Part shown: piece after piece, positions 8,372 through 20,638 of the stretch | Layout: each line of letters begins with the position of its first letter | How positions within the stretch are numbered: position 1 is the stretch's first letter | Assembly: GCA_946188395.1 (NCBI GenBank) | Contig: CAMHUU010000004.1 | Span: 34,406 to 98,405 of the forward strand | Direction: 5' to 3' | Length of the DNA: 64,000 nucleotides | Source of the DNA: an uncultured Prevotellaceae bacterium | Lineage (GTDB): Bacteria > Bacteroidota > Bacteroidia > Bacteroidales > Bacteroidaceae | Program-made: the position numbers and the translations under genes | Notes under the pieces: model-generated | What the model was told of the DNA's origin: nothing | The model's input: the letters and a program-made list of their open reading frames with translations, nothing else | The model's database searches: none

Positions 8372-8407
8372 AAAAAGTGGAAAAACTTGCCTTTTTCCAC
8401 TTTTTTT
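8372..8407 (+). terminator. Rho-independent terminator of the fructokinase operon
   Basis: AAAAAGTGGAAAAA (8372-8385) pairs with TTTTTCCACTTTTT around a 6-nt loop, continuing into a T run to 8407. The A/T symmetry could make it work in both directions. Confidence 0.85.
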
Positions 8408-8442
8408 CGTACCTTTGACTTCGTCGAAAGTACTTCCGCTCG

Positions 8443-8566
8443 AAAATGCTCAAATTAATTTGGCATTTTGCTCGCTTATTCGTACCTTTCTCCTTTGGAG
8501 AAGATAGGCTGCACCTCAGAAAAACTCAAATTTATTTGGTTTTTCGCTCGGTTTGCACTACCTTTG
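8443..8566 (+). promoter_or_regulatory. Duplicated promoter module in front of metH
   Basis: Two related modules of about 50 bp lie at 8443-8493 and 8521-8570. Each contains CTCAAATT, a TTTG -33 element, a CTCG block and a -7 element. The downstream copy is perfect: TTTG 8535-8538, 20-bp spacer, TACCTTTG 8559-8566, 20 bp before the metH ATG. The upstream copy has TTTG 8459-8462, the same 20-bp spacer and a decayed TACCTTTC. A third TACCTTTG is at 8410-8417. No cobalamin or SAM riboswitch was recognised in this leader. Confidence 0.75.
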
Positions 8567-8586
8567 CAGGGCAAAACTAAATATCA

Positions 8587-12213
<3,627 letters not shown>

Positions 12214-12253
12214 TTCGATATATCGATATAACGATTTTTCGACATAACGACAA
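12214..12253 (+). repeat. Octamer spacer between metH and metF
   Basis: TTCGATAT, ATCGATAT, AACGATTT, TTCGACAT, AACGACAA: five 8-bp units with a central CGA start exactly after the metH stop codon and end 16 bp before the metF ATG. Similar octamer arrays occur at 14563-14602 and 23286-23325. Confidence 0.7.
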
Positions 12254-12269
12254 AAGAAAAAAAAGAAAT

Positions 12270-13226
12270 ATGAAAGTTATCGACATTCTGAATAGTTCAC
12301 AACATCCGTTTGCCAGCTTCGAGCTGGTGCCACCCCTGAAAGGCAGCGACGTCACCCGACTCTATGACAGCATCGACCCGTTGATGGAGTTCGAGCCACC
12401 GTTTATCAATGTCACCTGCCACCGCGACGAGGTGGAATACGTGCCCAACAGCGATGGTACGTACACCAAGATGACGCTGGCCAAACGCCCCGGAACGGTA
12501 GCCATCGTAGCAGCGATTATGCGCCGCTATCCGCAACTGGAAATTGTGCCCCACGTCATCTGTGGCGGAGCATCGCGCTCGAAAGTAGAAAGTGAACTGC
12601 TTGACCTGCACTTCCTGGGTATTCAGAACGTCGTAGCCCTGCGTGGCGATGCCATACCCGGACAGCGTTTCTTCATTCCTGAGACTGACGGATTCAGCCA
12701 TAGCTCGGAACTGGTAGAGATGATTCACAATCTGAACCAAGGAGAATACCTCGACCCCACGGTGAAGAACGGCCTGTCGACAGACTACTGCGTAGGTGTG
12801 GCAGCCTATCCGGAGAAGCACTACGAGGCTGCTAACCTGGCCATAGACATCCAGCATTTGAAGGAAAAGGTGGAGGCTGGTGCCGATTATATTGTGACAC
12901 AGATGTTCTTCGACAACAAACAGTATTTCCGTTTCGTTGAGCAACTACGTGAGGCAGGAATCACCGTGCCCGTCATTCCGGGACTGAAACCCATCTCCAG
13001 CCAACGACAGATAGACCTGTTGCCCCGCTCGTTCCACATCGACATTCCACAGGCACTGGTCAGCGAACTGAACAAAACAAAGAACCCACTCGACGCCTAT
13101 CAAGTCGGCATCGAATGGGCTATAGAGCAAAGCCGGGAACTGCTGGCTAACGGAGCGCCTGCCATCCACTATTACACGATGGCTAAGACGGACAATGTGC
13201 GCCAGATTGTGAAAGCGGTATTTTAA
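12270..13226 (+). CDS. metF: Methylenetetrahydrofolate reductase
   Basis: This 318-residue TIM-barrel flavoprotein reduces 5,10-methylene-THF to 5-methyl-THF, the substrate of MetH encoded directly upstream. Visible family features are the N-terminal FELVPP block (catalytic Glu region), VTCHRDE, HVICGG, the FLGIQNVVALRGD block and the C-terminal TQMFFDN and VIPGLKPI segments. The frame is open further upstream into metH, but the ATG at 12270 gives the normal family N-terminus (MKVIDILN). Its stop codon overlaps the convergent ftsZ stop by 4 bp (TTAA), leaving no room for a terminator between them. Confidence 0.95.
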   Translation: MKVIDILNSSQHPFASFELVPPLKGSDVTRLYDSIDPLMEFEPPFINVTCHRDEVEYVPNSDGTYTKMTLAKRPGTVAIVAAIMRRYPQLEIVPHVICGGASRSKVESELLDLHFLGIQNVVALRGDAIPGQRFFIPETDGFSHSSELVEMIHNLNQGEYLDPTVKNGLSTDYCVGVAAYPEKHYEAANLAIDIQHLKEKVEAGADYIVTQMFFDNKQYFRFVEQLREAGITVPVIPGLKPISSQRQIDLLPRSFHIDIPQALVSELNKTKNPLDAYQVGIEWAIEQSRELLANGAPAIHYYTMAKTDNVRQIVKAVF

Positions 13227-14551
13227 CCAAACTTTATCGTTCCCTGCACGGGATTATCCTGCTGGGGAGCCTCCTGCTGCTGAGGGGGTTCCTCGCCACT
13301 GGCCTGCGAATAAATGCTATCCAGAATCTCGCGGGTACGCTTATAGGTGGGCGTCTGCTCGACGGCTGAGATGACATCGTCGTTGTCGAGGTCCTCAGGA
13401 CGGAACAGATAGATATGCGGACGACGCTTGTAGCGCTTGCTCTGGCCGTCGCCGCCATAATAGCGGTTTCGACGGTCCTGACGCTGGGCCTCCTTCTCCT
13501 GCTCGGCAGCAATACGGGTGGCCTCCTCCTGGGTGTTACGATGCTGACGGTGGCTTGACATACCATCGACACGGTCGATGCCGAAGCCCGTGGCCAGAAT
13601 GGTGACCTTGACCTTCTTACCCAACTCGGGATCAGTAGCCAGTCCCCACTTGATTTCGAAGTCGTTGCCGAACTTACCCATGAAGTCGTTGACATCGTTC
13701 ATCTCCTCCATCATCAGCGAACCGCTGCCGTCCTTGTTGCCGGCAAACGAGATGCTGAGCAGAATCTTCTTGGAATTGAAGACGTCATTCTCGTTGAGCA
13801 ACGGAGAATTCAACGCGTCGTCGATGGCTTTCTTGACACGGCCTTCGCCCTCGCCAAAACCTGTGGACATGATAGCCACACCACCATCCTTCAGGACGGT
13901 CTTCACATCGTTGAAGTCGAGGTTGATTAATCCGTGAACGGTGATAATCTCGGCAATAGACTTAGCAGCCACACTGAGGGTATCATCGGCCTTACCAAAG
14001 GCGTCAAGTACGGTCAGTTCCGGATATATCTCACGCAGACGCTCGTTGTTGATGACCAACAGGGCATCGACATGCTTCGACATCTCTTCAACGCCATCCA
14101 GAGCCTGGTCAATCTTTCGGTCGCCCTCGAAACGGAAAGGAATGGTCACAATACCCACCGTCAGAATACCCATCTCCTTCGAGACACGGGCAATGACAGG
14201 AGCAGCACCAGTACCTGTTCCACCACCCATGCCGGCAGTGATGAAGGCCATGCGTGTGCCGTCGCTGAGCACGTTCTTGATATCTTCCAGACTCTCCTCG
14301 GCAGCGGCACGGGCCTTTTCTGGACGGTTTCCTGCACCAAGTCCTTCCTTACCCAACTGCAGGTGAACAGGAACGGGTGAGTCGTTCAGGGCCTGATTAT
14401 CGGTGTTACAAAGCACGAAAGTGACATCGTGGATGCCCTCGCGATACATGTGATTGACGGCATTACCGCCACCACCACCAACACCAATCACCTTGATGAT
14501 GCTATTCTCTTTTTCCGGCTCGCCAAAATCGAGCAATATGTTGTTATCCAT
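13223..14551 (-). CDS. ftsZ: Cell-division GTPase FtsZ
   Basis: This 442-residue tubulin homologue polymerises into the Z-ring at midcell. The GTP-binding tubulin signature GGGTGTG is at residues 109-115, preceded by VGGGGGNAVNHM near 24-35. The NPLL/NSPLL-type T7-loop neighbourhood (VFNSKKILLSISF) follows later. The C-terminal third is a charged, Arg/Gln/Glu-rich linker, and the extreme C-terminus is a short QGTIKFG tail. It is the last gene of the minus-strand dcw cluster. Its 3' end overlaps metF by 4 bp. Confidence 0.97.
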   Translation of the reverse strand: MDNNILLDFGEPEKENSIIKVIGVGGGGGNAVNHMYREGIHDVTFVLCNTDNQALNDSPVPVHLQLGKEGLGAGNRPEKARAAAEESLEDIKNVLSDGTRMAFITAGMGGGTGTGAAPVIARVSKEMGILTVGIVTIPFRFEGDRKIDQALDGVEEMSKHVDALLVINNERLREIYPELTVLDAFGKADDTLSVAAKSIAEIITVHGLINLDFNDVKTVLKDGGVAIMSTGFGEGEGRVKKAIDDALNSPLLNENDVFNSKKILLSISFAGNKDGSGSLMMEEMNDVNDFMGKFGNDFEIKWGLATDPELGKKVKVTILATGFGIDRVDGMSSHRQHRNTQEEATRIAAEQEKEAQRQDRRNRYYGGDGQSKRYKRRPHIYLFRPEDLDNDDVISAVEQTPTYKRTREILDSIYSQASGEEPPQQQEAPQQDNPVQGTIKFG

Positions 14552-14562
14552 ATATTTCTTTT

Positions 14563-14602
14563 TTTCGTTATTTCGACATTTCGTTATTTCGACATTTCGA
14601 AG
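14563..14602 (-). repeat. Octamer spacer between ftsA and ftsZ
   Basis: On the plus strand TTTCGTTA, TTTCGACA, TTTCGTTA, TTTCGACA, TTTCGAAG: five 8-bp units fill nearly the whole ftsA-ftsZ gap and reach almost to the ftsA stop. Confidence 0.75.
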
Positions 14603-14605
14603 AGA

Positions 14606-16060
14606 TTACTCATCTTCTTCCTTGACAATCTCGTTAGCTGCTTTCTTCAGCCAGCGGCCTAACTTGTTCCAAGTGCTGTTCTCCTTACGGATACGCTCTT
14701 GCTCGCGGGCTTCCTCCTCGGCCTGCTCGCGGGCCACACGCTCTTCCTCTTCCTTTTTCTGGCGCGCTTCTTCCTCAGCACGACGAATCTCGTCAGCCGT
14801 ACGAACTACGCCAGCAGGAGTTTCTGAGGCCTGACGAGCACGACGCTGCTCCAAAGTTTCAGGAGTGATCTGCGGGCGCTGGCTGGCAAAGAGGTCGTTG
14901 TTGTAGTCCAAATCGCTGCCAGCACAGTTGATGTCGCCCTTGGCCAGCAAACCTAACACCGTGTTCATCATGCCATCGTGAGCATTGATGTCGGCAATAG
15001 ACGAGGTAATGGTCTGGGTAACAAACTTGGCAACACGAATCTTGTCGATATGCGTGTAGTTCTGGAAGGCTTTCTCGATGTCCTTCAGATTAGAACCGCC
15101 ACCCGTGAGAATCACACCGCCAAGGAGCTTGTCGCAGTATTCTTCAGGAATCTGACACCACACATTAGCGATAATCTCCTCCAAGCGACCCTCGACAATC
15201 TCGATGAACTTACGAACTTCTACCTGACGATCCTGGTCGATAGAGTACTTCATGTTGTTGTCGATATCGTTGTTGTCGGTAAAGGCCGAAGCATACTTCA
15301 ACTTCATCTTCTCAGCATCGCTCTCCTCCATCTGCAGCGAAGCAATATCCTTGGTGATATTGTTAGCACCCAACGGAATGACAGCCAGATGGCGTAACAC
15401 GTTCTTAGAATAGACACTGACTGTTGTCGTATCGGCGCCGAGATCTACCAAGGCACATCCTGAACGACGCTCAGCCTCAGTGAGCACACTGTCAGCCAAT
15501 GCCAACGGAGCGAGATACATCTCTGCCACATTGATTTCGGCAGTCTCGAAACACTTGTTCAGGTTCTTGTAGAATGCCTTGCGCTGCAAGATGTTCAGGA
15601 AATTACCCTCAATACGCGAACACTGAATGCCAACGGGATCGAGCTGATATTGAGAGTCGACTTTATATTCCTGTACAGCTGCATCGAGAATCTCCTGGTC
15701 GGGATACTTCATGTTACGGTTTGAATCCATCAGTTCAATCACCATGTCCTGAGTAACCTGCGTTCCTGCAGGCAGGTCCTTGGAAATGAGATTGCGAATA
15801 GAGCGGATAGACTGTCCGCCAACACCCACATACACCTGAGTAATCCCCGTCTTGAGCTGTTTCTCCAGACGGCTGATGATGCTGGTCAGGCACTGGGCAG
15901 TCTTGTCAATGTTGTAAACCACACCTTTGCGGATGCATGAAGAGGAATCCTCCTTGACACAGGCCAACACCTGTATGCTGCCGTCAAGATTCTTCTTTCC
16001 CGCAATACCGGTCATCTTTGATGATCCCAGTTCAATAGCTACGATAAATTCCTTTGGCAT
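14606..16060 (-). CDS. ftsA: Cell-division actin-like protein FtsA
   Basis: This 484-residue ATPase of the actin fold tethers FtsZ to the membrane. The phosphate-1 block VAIELGSSKMTGIAG is at the N-terminus, the 1C subdomain follows, and the phosphate-2 LVDLGADTTTVSVY and adenosine GGVILTGGGSNL blocks are present. The C-terminus is extended by about 80 residues: a Glu/Arg/Ala-rich coiled coil followed by NKLGRWLKKAANEIV, which fits an amphipathic membrane-targeting helix. It lies between ftsQ (6 bp upstream) and ftsZ. Confidence 0.95.
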   Translation of the reverse strand: MPKEFIVAIELGSSKMTGIAGKKNLDGSIQVLACVKEDSSSCIRKGVVYNIDKTAQCLTSIISRLEKQLKTGITQVYVGVGGQSIRSIRNLISKDLPAGTQVTQDMVIELMDSNRNMKYPDQEILDAAVQEYKVDSQYQLDPVGIQCSRIEGNFLNILQRKAFYKNLNKCFETAEINVAEMYLAPLALADSVLTEAERRSGCALVDLGADTTTVSVYSKNVLRHLAVIPLGANNITKDIASLQMEESDAEKMKLKYASAFTDNNDIDNNMKYSIDQDRQVEVRKFIEIVEGRLEEIIANVWCQIPEEYCDKLLGGVILTGGGSNLKDIEKAFQNYTHIDKIRVAKFVTQTITSSIADINAHDGMMNTVLGLLAKGDINCAGSDLDYNNDLFASQRPQITPETLEQRRARQASETPAGVVRTADEIRRAEEEARQKKEEEERVAREQAEEEAREQERIRKENSTWNKLGRWLKKAANEIVKEEDE

Positions 16061-16066
16061 CTCTCT

Positions 16067-16828
16067 TTATATTTGATTTATTTTCTTGTTTTTCTTACAG
16101 ATAATCTGGTTGTCAAACTCCAGACTAATATAGGAATATTTGTTCCAGCCAGCCTTGGAGAGTCCGTATTTATAGAATTTCTCCAAACGGCTCAGCTTCT
16201 TTTCGATATCCGTTGGCTGTCCGAGAAAGACGATATGGTCGCCCACACGGGGTATCAGTTCTATCGAGCCATCAGCCAACACATTCAGCTGTTCCGTTTC
16301 GGCACGCCACATCTTATTCTGAATCAGGTAATTACCCACAACAGACAACACACTCTTGGCATACTTGCGTGAGACATGTCCAGTCACGACAACCAAGTCG
16401 CTGGCATACTGTGTGTTAGGCATGATATTACCATGGGTGTCGACATAATAGTCTTCTCCGTTATCAGCCTTCACGCGAACTACCGGCAGACGCTGCGACA
16501 AGGCAATGAATACACGGCCCGTTTGTGTCTTGTAACACTGAGCGCTCTCTACAAGAGGATTCTGGAGCAGGGCCTCCTCTATTTTCCGTCCTGACACCTG
16601 ACTCATCGGATCGCCCAACGGATAGACACGGGCATGCTGGAGTTGTGACTTGATGTCGTTTGGATTCAGAAATCCTTTCACCACGCCTTCCTTGATATCT
16701 ATCTTGACCTCGGAACATACGTTCGAGAGTTCGTCAGGACGGTTGAAAGCCGTAATGGCGAAGACAAGATAGACAGTCAAAGCGATGTCTATCAAGATGA
16801 TGAATGATTTCTTCCAATTGACGCTCAT
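16067..16828 (-). CDS. ftsQ: Cell-division protein FtsQ/DivIB
   Basis: This 253-residue bitopic inner-membrane protein has a short cytoplasmic N-terminus, one membrane segment (about residues 9-26), a POTRA-like periplasmic domain and a beta domain. Identification rests on the topology, the size and the position between murC and ftsA, because FtsQ sequences are poorly conserved. It links early and late divisome proteins. The C-terminal KKNKKINQI is basic. Spacing is 9 bp after murC and 6 bp before ftsA, so all are probably co-transcribed. Confidence 0.88.
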   Translation of the reverse strand: MSVNWKKSFIILIDIALTVYLVFAITAFNRPDELSNVCSEVKIDIKEGVVKGFLNPNDIKSQLQHARVYPLGDPMSQVSGRKIEEALLQNPLVESAQCYKTQTGRVFIALSQRLPVVRVKADNGEDYYVDTHGNIMPNTQYASDLVVVTGHVSRKYAKSVLSVVGNYLIQNKMWRAETEQLNVLADGSIELIPRVGDHIVFLGQPTDIEKKLSRLEKFYKYGLSKAGWNKYSYISLEFDNQIICKKNKKINQI

Positions 16829-16837
16829 GTCGGAGTG

Positions 16838-18214
16838 CTATTTCTTACTGTTCAATATTCTGGTTATCTCGGGCACCATGTTGTCGAGATCACCGGCTCC
16901 AAGCACAATCAGTACGTCGAAGTCGCGTGACTTGACAAGCGATAATACGTCGTCCTTGCGAATGATTTGCTTCTCAATGCCTGGACGTAAGTTGTCGTAG
17001 ATGAGCTGCGAAGTGACACCCTCAATAGGTAGTTCACGAGCAGGGTAAATCTCGGTGAGGATGACCTCGTCGAGCAAACTCAGTGCCTCAGCGAAGTCCT
17101 TATAGAAATCGCGAGTACGAGTATAGAGGTGAGGCTGGAAAATAGCAGTAATTTTCCGGTCTTGATAGAGTTCACGGATGCTACGGGCACTCTGGTAAAT
17201 CTCCTTCGGATGGTGGGCATAGTCCGAAAGAAACACATGGCGGTCGTTCTTGATCTTGAAATCGAAACGACGGTCCACACCTCCATATGTCTTTATGCCG
17301 ATGCGTAGCTCTTCTGCCGTACAGCCTGCCAACTGAGCCATCGCCATAGCGGCCACACCATTCTCAATATTAATGGGAACAGGCTGCCCCAACTGAACAT
17401 TCTTTACCGGCTCAATGGGCGACACAAAGTCGAACGTAATTTCACCATTGGCAATGCGGATGTTCTCGGCATGGAAATCACCCTCGTTCAGCGAATAGTC
17501 ATAGCGGTGCACCCCATCAGGCAGATTTTCCTGCATCTCCAAACCACGATGAATAATCAAGGCTCCTCTCGGCTGAATCAACTCCGTATAGTGACGGAAA
17601 CTCTCCAAATAAGCCTCCTTGGTGCCATAGATGTCCAAGTGATCGGGGTCTGTCGAGGTAATAACAGTCATATAGGGCGACAACCAATGGAACGAGCGGT
17701 CGAACTCATCAGCCTCGATGACGACATAGTCGGAATCAGACAAGATGTAGTTGGTACCATAGTTCTTCGAAATGCCTCCCAAAAAAGCATTACAATCCAA
17801 ATGGCTCTGGTGCATGATATGGGCACACATGGTCGACGTCGTCGTCTTGCCGTGGGTGCCTGCCACACAGAGTCCCTTATGCTGGCGGGTCAGTGTACCC
17901 AGTACCTGAGCTCGCTTTTGGATCTCAAAACCATTTCCGCGGAAATATTTCATTTCCTGATGGTCTTCAGGAATAGCTGGCGTATAGACTACAAGACACG
18001 AATCGGGCCTGCGACAGGCATGAGGTATTTCGTCGACATTTTCCTCATAATGGATGAGTGCTCCTTCCTTTTCCAACTGACGAGTCAGGATACTTGGCGT
18101 CTTGTCATAGCCTCCTACGACCACTCCACGATGAATGAAGTAGCGTACGAGGGCACTCATACCAATGCCGCCGGCCCCAACAAAGTATACTGATTTGATA
18201 TCTTTTAATTCCAT
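16838..18214 (-). CDS. murC: UDP-N-acetylmuramate--L-alanine ligase
   Basis: This 458-residue cytoplasmic Mur ligase adds L-alanine to UDP-MurNAc. The N-terminal Rossmann motif YFVGAGGIGMSAL (10-22) binds the substrate. The ATP loop GTHGKTTT is at 119-126. The central EADEFDRSFHWL block and the C-terminal DYAHHPKEI are typical of MurC. The length is normal. It lies 9 bp after murG. Confidence 0.97.
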   Translation of the reverse strand: MELKDIKSVYFVGAGGIGMSALVRYFIHRGVVVGGYDKTPSILTRQLEKEGALIHYEENVDEIPHACRRPDSCLVVYTPAIPEDHQEMKYFRGNGFEIQKRAQVLGTLTRQHKGLCVAGTHGKTTTSTMCAHIMHQSHLDCNAFLGGISKNYGTNYILSDSDYVVIEADEFDRSFHWLSPYMTVITSTDPDHLDIYGTKEAYLESFRHYTELIQPRGALIIHRGLEMQENLPDGVHRYDYSLNEGDFHAENIRIANGEITFDFVSPIEPVKNVQLGQPVPINIENGVAAMAMAQLAGCTAEELRIGIKTYGGVDRRFDFKIKNDRHVFLSDYAHHPKEIYQSARSIRELYQDRKITAIFQPHLYTRTRDFYKDFAEALSLLDEVILTEIYPARELPIEGVTSQLIYDNLRPGIEKQIIRKDDVLSLVKSRDFDVLIVLGAGDLDNMVPEITRILNSKK

Positions 18215-18223
18215 ATTCTCTAT

Positions 18224-19339
18224 TTAACGTTTTTGACTGGCAAGGGCTACCACTTCCTTGGCAATAATCTCTGCTGAAGCTGGTAATGCCATTTTCAGAA
18301 TGTTCTCACTGAGACTCTGCAACTTAGCATTGTCTTGAACAGTATCGATGGCCAAGGGGATAAGCAGTGCCGGAGCCTCCACATCCTTCACATAAAGGGC
18401 AGCATCTTTGTTGACCAAAGCAAGGGCATTCTTCGTCTGGTGGTCTTCGGCCACATTCGGCGAAGGAACAAGGATAACGGGTTTGCCCAACAGGCAGAAC
18501 TCGCTGATAGAACCGGCTCCAGCACGACTGACGACCAAATCGGCAGCCTTATAAGCTGCGCCCATGTCACTGATGAAATCAGTAACCATCAGGTTCTCTA
18601 CTTTCGGTTCTCTGGCCAATTGCTCCAAAATCTGGGCGTGATAGTACTTACCGGTCTGCCAGATAAACTGTACATCGCCCTGACGGATAGCATCAAGGTT
18701 TTTCAATACACTCTCGTTAACGGTACGTGCTCCTAGGCTGCCTCCCACAATCAGAATGGTCTTCTTCGTGGCATCCAAACCAAATGAGCGAAGAGCCTCA
18801 GCCTTCGTCTGGGTCGTTTCCAACAACTGCTGACGGACGGGATTACCTGTCAACAGAATTTTTTCTGCCGGAAAGAAACGCTCCATACCCTCGTAAGCCA
18901 CACAAATCTTGGCGGCTTTCTTTGCCAACAACTTATTGGTAACTCCGGCATAAGAGTTCTGCTCCTGAATAAGACAGGGAATACCCATTGCTGCAGCTTT
19001 ATTCAGCGTAGGACCACTGGCATAGCCACCCACACCGACAGCCACCTGCGGACGGAACTCCTTAATGATGTTCTTAGCCATTCGCTGGCTCTTCCAAATC
19101 TTATAGAGCACCTTTACATTCTTCAACAGGTTCTTACGGTCGAAACCCTGAATAGGCAGGCCTTTGATTTCATAGCCTGCCGCAGGTACACGCTGCATTT
19201 CCATGCGTCCCAGAGCTCCTACAAACAATATCTTGGCATCAGGGTGCATAGCCTTGATGGCATTGGCAATAGACACGGCAGGGAAAATATGGCCTCCCGT
19301 ACCGCCACCACTGATTATTACTCTTAATTCGTCGTTCAT
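18224..19339 (-). CDS. murG: UDP-GlcNAc:lipid I N-acetylglucosaminyltransferase
   Basis: This GT28 glycosyltransferase converts lipid I to lipid II at the inner face of the membrane. The G-loop ISGGGTGGHIFPAVSIA is at the N-terminus and a second glycine-rich block (IVGGSLGARTVN) lies mid-protein. A SRAGAGSISEF block and the terminal-domain PSPNVAEDHQTKNA, which bind UDP-GlcNAc, follow. The start at 19339 (MNDELRV) gives the normal family N-terminus and 371 residues; an in-frame ATG at 19366 would add nine residues and cannot be excluded. Confidence 0.95.
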   Translation of the reverse strand: MNDELRVIISGGGTGGHIFPAVSIANAIKAMHPDAKILFVGALGRMEMQRVPAAGYEIKGLPIQGFDRKNLLKNVKVLYKIWKSQRMAKNIIKEFRPQVAVGVGGYASGPTLNKAAAMGIPCLIQEQNSYAGVTNKLLAKKAAKICVAYEGMERFFPAEKILLTGNPVRQQLLETTQTKAEALRSFGLDATKKTILIVGGSLGARTVNESVLKNLDAIRQGDVQFIWQTGKYYHAQILEQLAREPKVENLMVTDFISDMGAAYKAADLVVSRAGAGSISEFCLLGKPVILVPSPNVAEDHQTKNALALVNKDAALYVKDVEAPALLIPLAIDTVQDNAKLQSLSENILKMALPASAEIIAKEVVALASQKR

Positions 19340-19387
19340 AAGCGTTGTATCTTGAATACCGTGCAAAAGTACAAATTTTCCGTCAAA

Positions 19388-20638
19388 TCATGCTATCTTT
19401 ACCTCATTTTCTTTCGCTTTCTTCATTTTTGCTGATCTGCTGACACTCAAAATGGCTCCAATATAAGCACAATTGATAATTGTCGACGTACCTCCCTTGG
19501 AAATCAGCGGCAGAGGCTGTCCGGTAACAGGCGCCAATCCAACAGCTACCATCATATTAAAAGTGGCTTGGATGACCAACAGCAAGCCGAGACCCATAGC
19601 CAGGAAAGCAGGGAAGTTATTCTCGCAACGACTGGCAATGCGGGCACAGCGATAGAGCAGCACAATATAGAGGAACATCACCGCAAAGGCACCTACGATG
19701 CCTAACTCCTCGATGATGATAGCATAGATAAAGTCCGAAAAGGCCTGCGACAGGAAGTCGCGTTCAGTACTCTGGCCAGGCCCCTTGCCGATGACACCGC
19801 TCGAAACGATGGCGATATTGGCATGAGCCACCTGGGCATCCTTGTCAAGGTCATACTCCTGAGGCGTTGGCTTAGGCTTACCAAACTTCATAATACGGCT
19901 CTTCCAAGTGTCAGCACGGTGGAACATCTTTTCAACGAAGTTCTTTTTAGCCCTGGGCTGATCCAACTGTTCCGTCTTGGTCAGCTGTTTCTCTTCGTCG
20001 CTGATATCGTGACCGACTAACATCACCATCGACAAAGCGAAAACGCCTATCACGATAATGACAACCGCCAACTTGACCAATTGTTTCATCGGGACCAGTC
20101 CGATAAACATCATCAAGAAAACCACAGCAAAGAGCATCGCTGCTGTAGAGAGGTTCTCCAAACCAATCAACAAACAGGCTGGCAACAATATCCAGAGAAT
20201 CCATTTGAAGGCGTTCTTGTCAGCACCATTCTCCCGCTGCATAGCGGCAAGAATCTGTGCCACCGCCAACACAATGGTTCCCTTGGCAATCTCTGATGGT
20301 TGGAAAGTAAAGCCAAACAGGTTAATCCATCGACCGGCATCGCCCACTTTCGTTCCTGCCAAGAGCACCCATAGCAGCGTCACTACAGATATCAATATCA
20401 GGAATGGAGTCATTAACTTGAAATACCGACAGGGAATATTCAACGTAATGATGGCTACCACCACGCCTGCCAAAATGGTAAAGGCGTGATAAGCGATAGG
20501 ACCTACGTAATTCTGACTCTTATAGGTTAGTCCGCTGGAAGCAGAGAACACTTCCACGATACTGATCATGCAGAGGAAGAAGAACACCATCCAGATGACC
20601 TTGTCGCCCTTGAAGATATTGCCTATTTTCTTGTTCAT
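19388..20638 (-). CDS. ftsW: SEDS peptidoglycan polymerase FtsW
   Basis: The 416 residues contain about ten membrane segments and the SEDS signatures, including the C-terminal GQPLPLISKGGTS block. FtsW polymerises lipid II during septation together with the class B PBP encoded upstream. A hydrophilic periplasmic loop of about 90 residues rich in Lys, Glu and Asp lies in the middle (about 205-285). The start codon abuts the murD stop with no gap, suggesting translational coupling. Confidence 0.95.
   Translation of the reverse strand: MNKKIGNIFKGDKVIWMVFFFLCMISIVEVFSASSGLTYKSQNYVGPIAYHAFTILAGVVVAIITLNIPCRYFKLMTPFLILISVVTLLWVLLAGTKVGDAGRWINLFGFTFQPSEIAKGTIVLAVAQILAAMQRENGADKNAFKWILWILLPACLLIGLENLSTAAMLFAVVFLMMFIGLVPMKQLVKLAVVIIVIGVFALSMVMLVGHDISDEEKQLTKTEQLDQPRAKKNFVEKMFHRADTWKSRIMKFGKPKPTPQEYDLDKDAQVAHANIAIVSSGVIGKGPGQSTERDFLSQAFSDFIYAIIIEELGIVGAFAVMFLYIVLLYRCARIASRCENNFPAFLAMGLGLLLVIQATFNMMVAVGLAPVTGQPLPLISKGGTSTIINCAYIGAILSVSRSAKMKKAKENEVKIA

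Noticed and set aside
8347..8586. Possible cobalamin or SAM riboswitch before metH
   Set aside because: No B12-box or SAM-I core was recognised; the stretch is explained by a terminator and repeated promoter modules.
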